A stretch of DNA of 64,000 bases, from positions 1,116,001 to 1,180,000 of the forward strand of contig NZ_JACDXJ010000001.1 of assembly GCF_013520865.1 (NCBI RefSeq), given 5' to 3'. This DNA is from Microvirga mediterraneensis (GTDB lineage Bacteria; Pseudomonadota; Alphaproteobacteria; Rhizobiales; Beijerinckiaceae). The notes below the pieces were generated by a model. The model saw only the letters and a list, made by a program, of their open reading frames with translations. It searched no databases and had not been told where the DNA came from. Both the position numbers and the translations under genes were made by a program. Positions 1-8,804 of this stretch are shown here, piece after piece (the stretch's first letter is position 1; the number at the start of each line of letters is the position of its first letter).

Positions 1-54
1 CTCATCCGCAACGGAAGCGGGCGCGGAGGATACAGGTTTCAGGCTCGCGGTCAT
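1..54 (-). CDS. N-terminal fragment of an unidentified protein, cut by window edge
   Basis: An ATG at 52-54 on the minus strand follows a good ribosome binding site (AGGGAGAA, seven bases upstream) and opens 18 codons (MTASLKPVSSAPASVADE) before the window ends. The short Ala/Ser/Pro-rich start is not enough to assign a family. It lies on the same strand as, and about 320 bases downstream of, the lysine-dehydrogenase-like gene. An aldehyde dehydrogenase for the next lysine-degradation step is one possibility, but nothing visible proves it. Confidence 0.6.
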   Translation of the reverse strand, partial: MTASLKPVSSAPASVADE

Positions 55-371
55 GTTGGTTCTCCCTGGATGCGGGCTTGGGCCTCTGGCGGCCCACCAC
101 CCTCGCTTGTCTTTGAAACGAAACGACGGCGGCACTCATGCCACCGTCTTAATGCATGACCGGGAAGCCTGGGAACTGCTTTTCCCGAATAGGGTCATGC
201 CAATTTGTAAAGAACTCGAAGGGCGTGGCTCGAGATGCTCTGCTCCTCACAAGGGAGCTGTCATCCCCGGCGAGCGCCAGCGAGGGAGGGGGATCCACGA
301 TCACGCGCGGCGCTATGGATTCCCTTCCCCTCCGATGACTGCGCCATCTCCGGCCGGGAATGGCATTGCCC
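55..371. other. intergenic stretch with REP-like sequence, no gene seen
   Basis: No convincing reading frame lies here. Two structures are visible. One is a stem-loop at 125-148, listed separately. The other, at about 268-345, is a repeat-like block where GGGGGATCCA is answered by TGGATTCCC about 30 bases later. It resembles the GTCATCCCCGGCGAGCG-type dispersed repeats common between genes in Hyphomicrobiales. That family assignment rests on recall, not on a search. Confidence 0.4.
125..148 (-). terminator. possible terminator on the minus strand
   Basis: Read on the minus strand, GACGGTGGCA and TGCCGCCGTC form a ten-pair stem with one G-U pair and a TGAG loop. It is followed by a moderately T-rich run (GTTTCGTTTC). 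It lies between the lysine-dehydrogenase-like gene and the gene starting at 54, so it could end the first transcript. The T-tract is imperfect. Confidence 0.35.
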
Positions 372-1505
372 TTACGCCACCGCGTCGAGGCGGATGTTCT
401 TCACCGCCGGCTCGCGGCCCTCGTCGAGGCGCTCGCCCGCATAGACGCGGCCGAAGCGGTTGGTGAGAAACCTGTCGAGGTCGACCTCCTCCTGGCGCAC
501 GAAGCCCTGCTTCGGCAGCTGGCCCGCCACAAGCAGGTCGAGCATGGCGCAGATGCCGGCCGCCGTGGTCACCTGGATGGCGGTGCGCTGGGTCCCGGCG
601 ACCTTCTGGCCGTAGACGCTGCGGGCATAGGTTTCCTGCACGTAGCGGCCGCCGCGCTCGCCGGTCACGGTCACGAAGACGATGACCATGTCCTGCATGG
701 TGGCCGGAACGGCGTTCTCCAGGATGTCCTTCAGGACCTCGCGGCGGTTGCGCAGCTGAAGGTCGTTGAGCAGCACCCGCATCAGGGCGCAGTGGCCCGG
801 ATAGCGGATGGTCTTGTAGTTCAGGTTGCGCACCTTGCCTTCCAGGGTCTCGCACAGGGTGCCGAGGCCGCCCGAGGTGTTGAAGGCTTCGTAGCGGGTG
901 CCGTCGAGGGAGAACTCTTCGAGCTCCTCCATGGCGGGGACTTCGCGGAGCTTGCCGTCCACGACCGCCTCGCAGCGCTCGATATACTCGTTGATGACGC
1001 CGTCCGTGCTCCAGGTGAGGTTATAGGAGAGGGCGTTCGAGGGATATTGCGGCAGGGCGCCGACGCGCAGGCGCACGGTGTCGAGCTTGTCGAAGCGGCT
1101 CGCGATGTCGTGGGCCACGATGGAGATGAACCCCGGGGCGAGGCCGCATTGCGGAATGAAGGCCGTGGTGGCGCCTTCCGCCAGCTCCTTCACCATGCGG
1201 GTGGTGGCGACGTCCTCGGTCAGATCGAAATAGTTGACGTCGGCGAGGCGCGCGGCCTGGGCCACGTGGCCGGTGAGGTGGTAGGGGGCGGCGCTGAGCA
1301 CGGCGTAGCGGCCCTTGAGCGCGTTCTGCAGGGCGACCGCGTCATTGAAGTCGAGCTGGATCGTCTTGATGCCACCCTGGGCGACGGCTTCGAGGGCGGC
1401 GGCGGAGGAATCCGCCACGGTGACGTCGTAGTCGCCGGTCTCGTGAAGCATGTCGACGATGGTGGAGCCGATCTTGCCGGCGCCGATGACGAGGATCGAA
1501 TGCAT
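372..1505 (-). CDS. saccharopine dehydrogenase family protein, lysine 6-dehydrogenase-like
   Basis: The 377-residue protein opens with a Rossmann nucleotide site (ILVIGAGKIGS, residues 4-14). Its middle matches the lysine 6-dehydrogenase branch of the saccharopine dehydrogenase family: GLAPGFISI, then an AFNTSGGLGTL segment and YKTIRYPGHC. Family members oxidise the lysine side-chain amine with NAD(P)+ to give allysine/piperideine-carboxylate in the cytosol. The start is the ATG at 1505, which places the Rossmann motif at the N-terminus as in homologues and leaves 114 bases to the divergent Lrp-type gene. That regulator supports a role in amino acid catabolism. The exact substrate is inferred; carboxynorspermidine synthase and other family members are alternatives. 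Confidence 0.8.
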   Translation of the reverse strand: MHSILVIGAGKIGSTIVDMLHETGDYDVTVADSSAAALEAVAQGGIKTIQLDFNDAVALQNALKGRYAVLSAAPYHLTGHVAQAARLADVNYFDLTEDVATTRMVKELAEGATTAFIPQCGLAPGFISIVAHDIASRFDKLDTVRLRVGALPQYPSNALSYNLTWSTDGVINEYIERCEAVVDGKLREVPAMEELEEFSLDGTRYEAFNTSGGLGTLCETLEGKVRNLNYKTIRYPGHCALMRVLLNDLQLRNRREVLKDILENAVPATMQDMVIVFVTVTGERGGRYVQETYARSVYGQKVAGTQRTAIQVTTAAGICAMLDLLVAGQLPKQGFVRQEEVDLDRFLTNRFGRVYAGERLDEGREPAVKNIRLDAVA

Positions 1506-1619
1506 GGAGTTCTCCCTGTGATCGCCCCAGAAAAAGGCAAAGTGCCGCAGAACGCCATGGACAAGCTGACGGAAAGACGGATATTTTTCGGCACATCGCC
1601 ATAGTAACTGGTCAGGTTG

Positions 1620-2048
1620 ATGCTCGACGCCACGGATCGTGCCTTGATTGCGCTCCTGCGGGAGAATGCCCGGATCGGCCATGCGGAGGCCGCCCGGCGG
1701 CTCAAGCTCTCCCGCACGACCGTGCAGGCCCGCGTCGAGAGCCTGGAGCGCCGGGGAGTGATCGCCGGCTATACCCTGCGTCTGGCCGAGGAGGTCGCGA
1801 GCCGCATGGTGCGGGCGCACGTGACCATCGTGGTAGCCCCCAAGGCGTCGGGCGGCGTCGTCTCGGCGCTGCAGCGCATGCCAGAATTGCGCGCGCTTCA
1901 TTCGGTTGCGGGTGTCTTCGATCTGCTGGCGGTGGTAGAGGCTGAGGACGTTCCCTCCCTCGACGCGGCCATCGACAAGATCGGCGCGGTCGAAGGGGTG
2001 GAGCGCACGCAATCCTCCATCATCCTCTCAACGAAATTCGAACGATGA
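1620..2048 (+). CDS. Lrp/AsnC family transcriptional regulator
   Basis: A 142-residue protein with an N-terminal winged helix-turn-helix (LDATDRALIALLRENARIG, then AARRLKLSRTTVQARVESL) and a C-terminal RAM/AsnC ligand-binding domain (LHSVAGVFDLLAVVEAED). These regulators form dimers or octamers and respond to amino acids. It is divergent from the lysine-dehydrogenase-like gene, and its stop overlaps the start of the FAD oxidoreductase gene (ATGA), so it probably controls both. A TTG three bases earlier is an alternative start; no strong ribosome site decides. Lysine as effector is a guess from context. Confidence 0.9.
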   Translation: MLDATDRALIALLRENARIGHAEAARRLKLSRTTVQARVESLERRGVIAGYTLRLAEEVASRMVRAHVTIVVAPKASGGVVSALQRMPELRALHSVAGVFDLLAVVEAEDVPSLDAAIDKIGAVEGVERTQSSIILSTKFER

Positions 2049-3253
2049 CCTCTGCAGCTTCCTCCTCAGCCGATGTCGTGATCGTGGGCGGCGCCGTCAT
2101 GGGCTCCTCCACGGCCTATCACCTGCTCGCCGATTCCGGCTTCAAGGGACGCGTGGTCGTCATCGAGAAGGATCCGACCTACCAGCTCTCCGCCTCGGCC
2201 CTGTCGGCAGCCTCGATCCGCCAGCAATATTCGAGCGCGGTGAACATCCGCATCTCGCTCTACGGCATTGAATTCCTGCGCTCCATCGGCGATCGGCTCG
2301 CGGTCGACGGCGAGCGTCCGGAGATCGGCCTGAAGGAGGGCGGCTATCTCTATTGCGCGTCGGAGGCCGGTGCGTCGATCCTCGCCGAGAACCAGGCGCT
2401 CCAGGCAGCGGAAGGCGCCGACATCCTGTTCCTGAAGCCGGACGAGCTGAAGGCCCGCTTCCCCTGGCTCAACACGGAGGACCTGGCAGCCGGCACCTGG
2501 GGGCGCTCGGGCGAAGGCTGGTTCGACGGCTGGGGCCTTCTGCAGGCCTTCCGCAAGAAGGCCCGTTCCCTCGGCGCCGAATACGTGAAGGGCGAGGTTG
2601 CGGAAATCGAGCGGGACGGCGGCACCATCGTGGCCGTGCGCCTCAAGGACGGAACCCGCATCGCCTGCGGCACGCTCGTCAACTGCGCCGGCTCCGGCGG
2701 ACGGGCCGTGGCGGCCATGGCCGGGCTCGACATCCCGGTCCAGGCCAAGCGCCGCTACGTTTTCACCTTCGCATGCAAGGGACCCGTGGAGAACTGTCCG
2801 CTGCTCATCGACACCTCGGGCGCCTATGTACGGCCCGAAGGGGAGGGGCACTTCATCTGCGGCGCCTCGCCGGAAGCGGATCTCGATCCCGACTGGTTCG
2901 ACGAGGATCCCGCGTCGCAGGAAATCGACCACACCTTCTTCGAGGAGTTCATCTGGCCGAACCTGGCGCACCGCGTCCCGGCCTTCGAGGCGATCAGGCC
3001 GGGCCGTGCCTGGTCGGGCCCCTACGACATGAGCCTCCTCGACCACAACGCGATCATCGGCCTTGCGGGCGGGTTCAAGAACTTCCACCTCTGCAACGGC
3101 TTCTCGGGTCATGGCCTGCAGCAGGCCCCGGCCGTGGGGCGGGGCCTCGCCGAACTGATCGTCCATGGCGGCTACCGCACGCTCGATCTGACCGAACTCG
3201 GCCACGAACGCGTCCTCGCCAACCGGCCGCTGCTCGAGCGGAACGTGATCTAG
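2045..3253 (+). CDS. FAD-dependent oxidoreductase, DAO family
   Basis: The 402-residue protein has a dinucleotide-binding start (VVIVGGAVMGSSTAYHL, residues 11-27), a second FAD contact (VVVIEKDPTYQLSASALSAA) and the C-terminal FAD segment (NGFSGHGLQQAPAVGRGLAEL). This is the layout of the D-amino acid oxidase/glycine oxidase/sarcosine oxidase superfamily, which oxidises secondary or primary amines of amino acids. It is translationally coupled to the Lrp-type gene by a four-base overlap. It ends tail to tail with the next gene, the two stops sharing CTAG. The substrate cannot be read from the sequence. Confidence 0.85.
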   Translation: MTSAASSSADVVIVGGAVMGSSTAYHLLADSGFKGRVVVIEKDPTYQLSASALSAASIRQQYSSAVNIRISLYGIEFLRSIGDRLAVDGERPEIGLKEGGYLYCASEAGASILAENQALQAAEGADILFLKPDELKARFPWLNTEDLAAGTWGRSGEGWFDGWGLLQAFRKKARSLGAEYVKGEVAEIERDGGTIVAVRLKDGTRIACGTLVNCAGSGGRAVAAMAGLDIPVQAKRRYVFTFACKGPVENCPLLIDTSGAYVRPEGEGHFICGASPEADLDPDWFDEDPASQEIDHTFFEEFIWPNLAHRVPAFEAIRPGRAWSGPYDMSLLDHNAIIGLAGGFKNFHLCNGFSGHGLQQAPAVGRGLAELIVHGGYRTLDLTELGHERVLANRPLLERNVI

Positions 3254-3972
3254 ATCCCGCCTTCCTCGAATGTGCGATAGGCCCAGACCCGGCCGCCGCG
3301 GTTCAGGTAGCGCTGCATGAGACCGGGCTGGCTGGCATCCGGCCGGGTGTCGACGGCGAGTTCGTTGACGCCCTCCCGGTCGGCCCGCTCGTCGCCGCGG
3401 CGCGCGCCGGTGCCGGTCGTCGTCCCCGAGCCCTGATGGTCTTGAGCGAACCGGTCCGTCCTGAGATCCGTGGTGCCCAAATCGTCCGAGCCTTCGGCCA
3501 CGAGGCCCATGCCGGGCAGGGCGCTCGTGTTGGTCATGCCGCCGGTGGCGCCTCCGGCGATTCCGGCTCCGAGCGGTGCGCCCGCGTCGGCTCCGGAACC
3601 GCCGGAGGCGTGCTCGTTCAGCCATTCGCGGCTGCTGGCGTCGAGATCGACCGGGTCGAACATCTCCAGCACCCGCAGGGCCTCCTCGACATTGTCCTGG
3701 TCGACCTGCGCGGCGATCAGGGCGCAATGCCTGTGGATACCCTGCGCGAAGAGCCGCTTGTCGGCTTCCGGCAGGTTCAAATCATGGAGAGCGTCCAGGG
3801 TCTCGTCCCGCGCCGAGAGGGCGCGAAAGCCCGAGATCGACGAGATCTCGCGCGCCTCCGCATTGCCGGCGGCAACGATTCGGTTCTGGGCGATGCCCAT
3901 TTCCAGCAAGGATTGAAGGGCTTGGCGGGCCTGGGCGGGATCCCTGAACAGGGCTGCGATCATCTGGGGCAT
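3250..3972 (-). CDS. general stress protein 17M-like domain protein
   Basis: A 240-residue soluble protein. Residues 1-115 (MPQMIAALFRDPAQARQALQ, later GIHRHCALIAAQV) resemble the heat-induced YflT/general stress protein 17M domain: an ALFxDxxQAxxAL start, a beta-alpha core and a second half for the same fold. Residues 120-160 are glycine-rich and low complexity, and the tail is charged with RGDERADRE-type disorder. The start at 3972 is chosen because the upstream in-frame region to 4089 has no domain similarity and runs into the Pho box of the divergent ugp operon. Function is unknown beyond the stress association of the family. Confidence 0.65.
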   Translation of the reverse strand: MPQMIAALFRDPAQARQALQSLLEMGIAQNRIVAAGNAEAREISSISGFRALSARDETLDALHDLNLPEADKRLFAQGIHRHCALIAAQVDQDNVEEALRVLEMFDPVDLDASSREWLNEHASGGSGADAGAPLGAGIAGGATGGMTNTSALPGMGLVAEGSDDLGTTDLRTDRFAQDHQGSGTTTGTGARRGDERADREGVNELAVDTRPDASQPGLMQRYLNRGGRVWAYRTFEEGGI

Positions 3973-4082
3973 GGGTTTCTTCCGTTGAGTTAATCCCTCA
4001 ACGAAGAGGCGTTCCGGCTGTTCCCGGGGGCGGCCGTTAAGTCTTTTGGCGGAAAGGGCTTCCATTTTGAAGCCGGCTATGA

Positions 4083-4111
4083 TTGTCATGTTTTCGTCAT
4101 AGAAACGTCAT
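4083..4111 (+). promoter_or_regulatory. Pho box upstream of ugpBAEC
   Basis: Three direct heptamers TTGTCAT, TCGTCAT and ACGTCAT start at 4083, 4094 and 4105, exactly 11 bases apart with four-base spacers. PhoB binds CTGTCAT repeats with this 11-base period in other proteobacteria, and ugp is a known PhoB target. The last repeat lies 67 bases before the ugpB start, with a TTAATG-like -10 about eight bases after it. The site also lies upstream of the divergent stress-protein gene. Confidence 0.75.
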
Positions 4112-4177
4112 CCGGCCTTAATGCAGGGGTGATGAACGACAAGAAGTCCCCGACGGGATGACATGGGAGAGATCACT

Positions 4178-5485
4178 ATGATGAAGAAGTCACTCCTCGG
4201 CGCTCTGGCCTTCGGCCTGGCGACGAGCACCTCCGCCTTCGCCCAGACCGAGATCCAGTGGTGGCACGCCATGACGGGCGCCAACAACGAGGTCGTGAAC
4301 CGGCTGGCGGACGAGTTCAACAACTCGCAGAAGGACTACAAGGACGTCGTCAGCTACAAGGGCCAGTACGCCGACACGCTGAACGCCGGCATCGCGGCCT
4401 TCCGCGCCGGCAACGCTCCCCACATCCTGCAGGTGTTCGAAGTCGGCACGGCGACCATGATGGGCGCCCGGGGTGCCGTGAAGCCCGTCTACCAGATGAT
4501 GGCCGAAGCCGGCGAAAAGTTCGACCCCAAGGCCTACCTGCCGGCGATCACCGGCTATTACTCCACGGCCAAGGGCGAGATGCTCTCCTTCCCGTTCAAC
4601 TCCTCCTCGATGGTCATGTGGATCAACAAGGACGAGCTGAAGAAGGCCGGCGTGAACGAGATCCCGAAGACCTGGCCTGAGGTTTTCGAAGCCGGCAAGA
4701 AGCTCAAGGCCGCCGGCCACGACACCTGCGGCTTCTCGAACGCCTGGGCTTCCTGGGCCAATGTCGAGCAGTTCTCCGCCTGGCACAACATCCCGATGGC
4801 CACCAAGGCCAACGGCCTCGACGGCTTCGACACGGAGATGAAGTTCAACTCTCCGGCGCACGTGAAGCACCTGCAGAACCTCGTGGACCTGCAGAAGGAC
4901 AAGACCTACGACTATTCGGGCCGTGACTCGAAGAGCGAAGGCCGCTTCACCTCCGGCGAATGCGCGATCTTCCTGACCTCGTCGGGCTTCTACGGCAACG
5001 TGAAGGCCAACGCGAAATTCGACTTCACCTCGGTGCCGATGCCGTATTACCCGGACATCCAGGGCGCTCCGCAGAACTCGATCATCGGCGGCGCATCCCT
5101 GTGGGTCATGGGCGGCAAGAAGGCCGAGGAATACAAGGGCGTGGCCAAGTTCTTCGCGTTCCTGTCGGACACCGACCGCCAGGCCAAGCTGCACCAGGAA
5201 TCGGGCTATCTCCCGATCACCAAGGCGGCCTACGAGAAGACCAAGGCTTCCGGCTTCTATGAGAAGAACCCGGTGCTCGAGACGCCCCTGAAGGAGCTGA
5301 CCAACAAGGAGCCGACCGAGAACTCCCGCGGTCTGCGCTTCGGCAACATGGTCCAGATCCGCGACGTGATCTCCGAGGAGATCGAGGCGGCTCTCGCCGG
5401 CCAGAAGCCTGCCAAGGACGCCCTGGACGCGGCGGTCACCCGTTCGAACCAGATCCTGCGTCAGTTCGAGCGTACCGTTCGCTAA
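4178..5485 (+). CDS. ugpB: sn-glycerol-3-phosphate ABC transporter, periplasmic binding protein
   Basis: A 435-residue precursor with a clear signal peptide (MMKKSLLGALAFGLATSTSA, cleavage after AFA near residue 22). The mature start TEIQWWHAMTGANNEVVNRL is characteristic of UgpB, and the length matches E. coli UgpB (438). It captures glycerol-3-phosphate or glycerophosphodiesters in the periplasm for UgpAEC. The start at 4178 follows GGGAGAGA at a good distance; an in-frame ATG at 4163 lies before that ribosome site. It is the first gene of ugpBAEC and follows a Pho box, so phosphate starvation should induce it. Confidence 0.93.
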   Translation: MMKKSLLGALAFGLATSTSAFAQTEIQWWHAMTGANNEVVNRLADEFNNSQKDYKDVVSYKGQYADTLNAGIAAFRAGNAPHILQVFEVGTATMMGARGAVKPVYQMMAEAGEKFDPKAYLPAITGYYSTAKGEMLSFPFNSSSMVMWINKDELKKAGVNEIPKTWPEVFEAGKKLKAAGHDTCGFSNAWASWANVEQFSAWHNIPMATKANGLDGFDTEMKFNSPAHVKHLQNLVDLQKDKTYDYSGRDSKSEGRFTSGECAIFLTSSGFYGNVKANAKFDFTSVPMPYYPDIQGAPQNSIIGGASLWVMGGKKAEEYKGVAKFFAFLSDTDRQAKLHQESGYLPITKAAYEKTKASGFYEKNPVLETPLKELTNKEPTENSRGLRFGNMVQIRDVISEEIEAALAGQKPAKDALDAAVTRSNQILRQFERTVR

Positions 5486-5510
5486 CCCCGAACGACTGAA
5501 AACAGTTTTT

Positions 5511-5541
5511 CATCCCGGGCGGCCGAAAGCCGTCCGGGATG
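5511..5541 (+). other. intercistronic stem-loop between ugpB and ugpA
   Basis: CATCCCGGGCGGC and GCCGTCCGGGATG pair over 13 positions (one G-U) around a CGAAA loop. No T-tract follows directly. Such structures after binding-protein genes commonly protect the upstream message or cause partial termination, giving more binding protein than permease. Confidence 0.6.
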
Positions 5542-5611
5542 ATCTTATAGGACAACCTCGCAGACCGGTGGACGCCGTCATCTGCACCGTCACCGGACAA
5601 CCGTAAGCGCG

Positions 5612-6493
5612 ATGGAAAAACGAGCTCATTTTTCAGGGTGGACGCTGCCTCTGCTGCTGATCCTTCCGCAGATGGCGATCACCGTCATTTTCTTCTACCT
5701 GCCGGCCTCGCAGGCGATCTGGCAGTCCTTCCTGCGCGAGGACGCCTTCGGTCTCGCTTCCGAATTCGTCGGCCTCGAGAACTACATCGCGGTCTTCGAG
5801 CAGCCTGAATATTACCGGGCGATGATCACGACCGTGATCTTCTCGACGCTTGTGGCCTTCTTCTCGCTCGCCGTCGCCCTTCTCTTCGCCACCCAGGCCG
5901 ACAAGAGCCTGCGCGGTGGTCACGGCTTCAAGACCCTGCTGATCTGGCCCTATGCGGTGGCCCCGGCCATCGCGGGCGTGTTGTGGATGTTCATGTTCCA
6001 TCCGACGCTCGGCATTCTCGGCCGCCCGCTCAACATCATGGGATTCCGCTGGAATCCCATGCTCGACGGCAATGACGCCATGATCCTGCTCGTACTCTCC
6101 GCCACGTGGAAGCATGTCAGCTACAACTTCCTGTTCTTCCTCGCGGGCCTGCAGGCAATCCCGAAGAGCGTGATCGAGGCCGGCGCCATCGACGGCGCGG
6201 GACCGCTCCGCCGCTTCTGGACGATCATCTTCCCGCTTCTGTCGCCGACCACCTTCTTCCTTCTCGTCGTGACCATCGTCTACGTGTTCTTCGAGACCTT
6301 CGGCATCATCGATGCCGTGACGGGCGGTGGCCCGGCCGGACAGACGACGACTCTCGTCTACAAGGTTTATGCGGACGGCCGCTCCGGCGGCGACCTCGGT
6401 CTCTCGGCCGCGCAATCGGTGGTCCTCATGGTCATCGTGATCGCGCTCACCGCCGTCCAGTTCCGCTATGTTGAACGCAAGGTGCAGTACTGA
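5612..6493 (+). CDS. ugpA: sn-glycerol-3-phosphate ABC transporter permease UgpA
   Basis: A 293-residue inner-membrane protein with six predicted helices. It begins with the hydrophobic segment [20 protein letters not shown] and carries the binding-protein-dependent permease signature with the EAA loop at about residues 188-207 ([20 protein letters not shown]). That loop docks on the UgpC ATPase. The stop overlaps the ugpE start by one base (TGATG), so the two subunits are coupled. It follows ugpB after 126 bases containing a stem-loop. Confidence 0.93.
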   Translation: MEKRAHFSGWTLPLLLILPQMAITVIFFYLPASQAIWQSFLREDAFGLASEFVGLENYIAVFEQPEYYRAMITTVIFSTLVAFFSLAVALLFATQADKSLRGGHGFKTLLIWPYAVAPAIAGVLWMFMFHPTLGILGRPLNIMGFRWNPMLDGNDAMILLVLSATWKHVSYNFLFFLAGLQAIPKSVIEAGAIDGAGPLRRFWTIIFPLLSPTTFFLLVVTIVYVFFETFGIIDAVTGGGPAGQTTTLVYKVYADGRSGGDLGLSAAQSVVLMVIVIALTAVQFRYVERKVQY

Positions 6494-7338
6494 TGGTCGA
6501 GAATCGTCCCTTTCGAGATTTCATGGCCTACCTGACGCTGGTCATCGGCGTCGTCCTGGTGGCCTTCCCGGTCTATATCGCCATCATGGCGTCGACCTTC
6601 GACACCGCCACCATCATCAACGGCAACATGCCATTGACCCCAGGCGACCAGGCGCTCGAAAACTACTCCCGCGCCCTGTTCTACGGCGGCAAGACGGCCC
6701 GCGAGCCCGTGATGGGCATGATGCTCAATTCCATGATCATGGCTCTGGGTATCGCGTTCGGTAAGATCCTGATCTCGATCCTGTCGGCCTATGCGGTAGT
6801 CTACTTCAAGTTCCCATTCCGCAGGACGGCGTTTTGGGTGATCTTCATCACCCTGATGCTGCCCGTCGAAGTGCGCATCTATCCGACCTATAAGATCGTC
6901 GCGGATCTGGGTCTTCTCGACACCTATTCCGGTCTCATTCTGCCGCTCATCGCGTCGGCCACCGGCACGCTCCTGTTCCGGCAGTTCTTCATGACAATTC
7001 CGGAGGAGCTTCTGGAGGCCTCGAAGATCGACGGCGCGGGCGCGTTCCGCTTCTTCAAGGACACGCTGCTCCCGCTGTCGATGACGACGATCGCGGCGCT
7101 CTTCGTGATCCAGTTCATCTATGGCTGGAACCAGTATCTCTGGCCGCTGCTGATCACCACGAAGAGCTCGATGCAGACCATCGTGATCGGCATCAAGAAG
7201 ATGATCACCACGACCGATGCGCTGACCGAGTGGAACATCGCCATGACGACGGCCGTGCTCGCGATGATCCCGCCGGTCCTGGTCGTCATCTTCATGCAGA
7301 GGCTCTTCGTGAAGGGCCTCGTCGAAACGGAAAAGTGA
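6493..7338 (+). CDS. ugpE: sn-glycerol-3-phosphate ABC transporter permease UgpE
   Basis: A 281-residue inner-membrane permease, partner of UgpA in the transport channel. The first helix is YLTLVIGVVLVAFPVYIAIM, followed by the periplasmic loop typical of UgpE (ASTFDTATIINGNMPLTPGD). The EAA loop (EASKIDGAGAFRFFKDTLLP) lies at about residues 175-194. Length and order match other ugp operons. The start overlaps the ugpA stop by one base. Confidence 0.93.
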   Translation: MVENRPFRDFMAYLTLVIGVVLVAFPVYIAIMASTFDTATIINGNMPLTPGDQALENYSRALFYGGKTAREPVMGMMLNSMIMALGIAFGKILISILSAYAVVYFKFPFRRTAFWVIFITLMLPVEVRIYPTYKIVADLGLLDTYSGLILPLIASATGTLLFRQFFMTIPEELLEASKIDGAGAFRFFKDTLLPLSMTTIAALFVIQFIYGWNQYLWPLLITTKSSMQTIVIGIKKMITTTDALTEWNIAMTTAVLAMIPPVLVVIFMQRLFVKGLVETEK

Positions 7339-7355
7339 CGCGGGGAAGACCCGCA

Positions 7356-7384
7356 GGACCCTCCCGGAAAAGCCGGGCGGGTCC
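7356..7384 (+). other. intercistronic stem-loop between ugpE and ugpC
   Basis: GGACCCTCCCGG and CCGGGCGGGTCC form a 12-base stem with one mismatch and an AAAAG loop. Only a weak pyrimidine run follows. It is the second stem-loop inside the ugp operon and may act on message stability or partial termination before the ATPase gene. Confidence 0.5.
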
Positions 7385-7452
7385 GTTCTCACAATGTTGG
7401 AATTTCGCCCGATGCCCCTGTGGCCCGGGCAACGGTCAAAAGGAATGGAACG

Positions 7453-8529
7453 ATGGCAGGGGTAACCCTCGATACGGTCAGGAAGATCTATTCGGGCAAC
7501 GTGGAAGCCGTGAAGGGCGTATCGCTCGGCATTGAGGACGGCTCCTTCTGCGTGCTCGTCGGCCCGTCGGGCTGCGGCAAGTCCACGCTTCTTCGCATGA
7601 TCGCGGGTCTCGAGACGATCTCCGCCGGCGAGGTGAAGATCGGCGACCGGGTCGTGAACCAAGTGGAGCCGGCGGATCGCGACATCGCGATGGTGTTCCA
7701 GAACTACGCGCTCTACCCGCATATGAGCGTCTACGACAACATGGCCTACGGCCTGAAGAACCGGAAGACGCCCAAGGACGAGATCGAGAAGCGTGTGAAG
7801 GAAGCGGCCCGCATTCTCGCGATCGAGTCGTTCCTCGAGCGCAAGCCGCGCGCGCTCTCCGGCGGCCAGCGCCAGCGCGTGGCCATGGGCCGGGCCATCG
7901 TGCGCAAGCCCCAGGTCTTCCTCTTCGACGAGCCGCTCTCGAACCTCGATGCCAAGCTGCGCGTGCAGATGCGCGTCGAGATCAAGCGCCTGCAGAAGGC
8001 CCTCGGCGTGACGTCGATTTACGTGACCCACGATCAGGTCGAGGCGATGACGCTCTCTGACAAGCTCGTGGTGATGTCGGGCGGCCAGATCGAACAGGTC
8101 GGCAGCCCGTCCGAGGTCTACCGCCGTCCCGAGACCCGCTTCGTCGCCACCTTCATCGGCTCCCCGCCCATGAACATCCTGCCCGGCAAGGTCGAAGGCC
8201 CCGGCCGCGTGTCGGTCGGCGGACAGGTGATCGCCGTGTCGGACATGCGTGACGGCCTCACCCCCGGCTCCGCCATCGAAGTGGGCCTGCGCCCCGAGGA
8301 CGTGCAGGCGGGCAGCGTGGGCTCCAGCTCCCTGTCCATGGATGTGGATTTCGTCGAGGAACTCGGCGCGACCCAGCTCTTCCACGGCAAAGTCGCCGGC
8401 GCTGACTTCGTCGTGCAGGCCTCCACCGGCCAGATCGCGGCCGACACCCGCAAGCTGGCCCTCGCGGTCGACCCGGCCAACGTCCACCTTTTCGATCCCC
8501 AGACCACGAAGCGCCTCGGCCGCGCGTGA
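7453..8529 (+). CDS. ugpC: sn-glycerol-3-phosphate ABC transporter ATP-binding protein
   Basis: A 358-residue ATPase of the MalK/UgpC type. Walker A is GPSGCGKST (37-45), the Q-loop is [13 protein letters not shown], the signature is [16 protein letters not shown], and Walker B is [13 protein letters not shown]. The C-terminal TOBE/regulatory domain begins near 235. The start at 7453 follows AGGAATGG; an upstream in-frame ATG at 7420 adds only 11 poorly conserved residues. It is the last gene of ugpBAEC and is followed by a strong terminator. Confidence 0.93.
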   Translation: MAGVTLDTVRKIYSGNVEAVKGVSLGIEDGSFCVLVGPSGCGKSTLLRMIAGLETISAGEVKIGDRVVNQVEPADRDIAMVFQNYALYPHMSVYDNMAYGLKNRKTPKDEIEKRVKEAARILAIESFLERKPRALSGGQRQRVAMGRAIVRKPQVFLFDEPLSNLDAKLRVQMRVEIKRLQKALGVTSIYVTHDQVEAMTLSDKLVVMSGGQIEQVGSPSEVYRRPETRFVATFIGSPPMNILPGKVEGPGRVSVGGQVIAVSDMRDGLTPGSAIEVGLRPEDVQAGSVGSSSLSMDVDFVEELGATQLFHGKVAGADFVVQASTGQIAADTRKLALAVDPANVHLFDPQTTKRLGRA

Positions 8530-8561
8530 CGGCGGAATTGCCGGTTCGATGAACATCAAGA

Positions 8562-8587
8562 GGCCTCGGCACAGCCGGGGCCTTTTT
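8562..8587 (+). terminator. Rho-independent terminator of the ugp operon
   Basis: GGCCTCGGC and GCCGGGGCC pair over nine positions (one G-U) with an ACA loop, followed directly by TTTTT. It lies 33 bases after the ugpC stop. Confidence 0.85.
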
Positions 8588-8614
8588 CGTTGAGGCCTCC
8601 GTTTCGGACACCCT

Positions 8615-8730
8615 CCACGTCATGGCCGTCCCCGGACTTGATCCCGGGATCGGCCCCGGCCATCCCGCCGACGTGAAGCTCGGCGTTCCATGCCATCGGG
8701 ATCACCGGCACGAGGCCGGTGATGACGTGG
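8615..8730. repeat. MAGLVPAI-type palindromic repeat element
   Basis: A 116-base element bounded by the inverted nonamers CCACGTCAT (8615-8623) and ATGACGTGG (8722-8730). Inside are further palindromes, including ATCACCGGCACGAGGCCGGTGAT. The right part matches the element at 13305-13336 closely, and the left flank matches that element in inverse orientation. In such repeats a chance frame reads [M/I]xGLVPxIP on the minus strand, which is often mistaken for protein. Confidence 0.7.
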
Positions 8731-8804
8731 TGTGAGGAATAGGCCCGAGGTTGCGCCGCGTTCGAAGCCTCGGTATCCCTGTGTATCCAACGTGAGGAAC
8801 AGTG

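Noticed and set aside
360..1604. Long plus-strand open frame of 414 codons
   Set aside because: It is the antisense shadow of the lysine-dehydrogenase-like gene, which has a clear Rossmann motif and family similarity on the minus strand.
6466..8559. Minus-strand open frame of 697 codons across ugpE and ugpC
   Set aside because: Composition is His/Arg/Asp-rich with no domain; ugpE and ugpC on the plus strand have unmistakable motifs.
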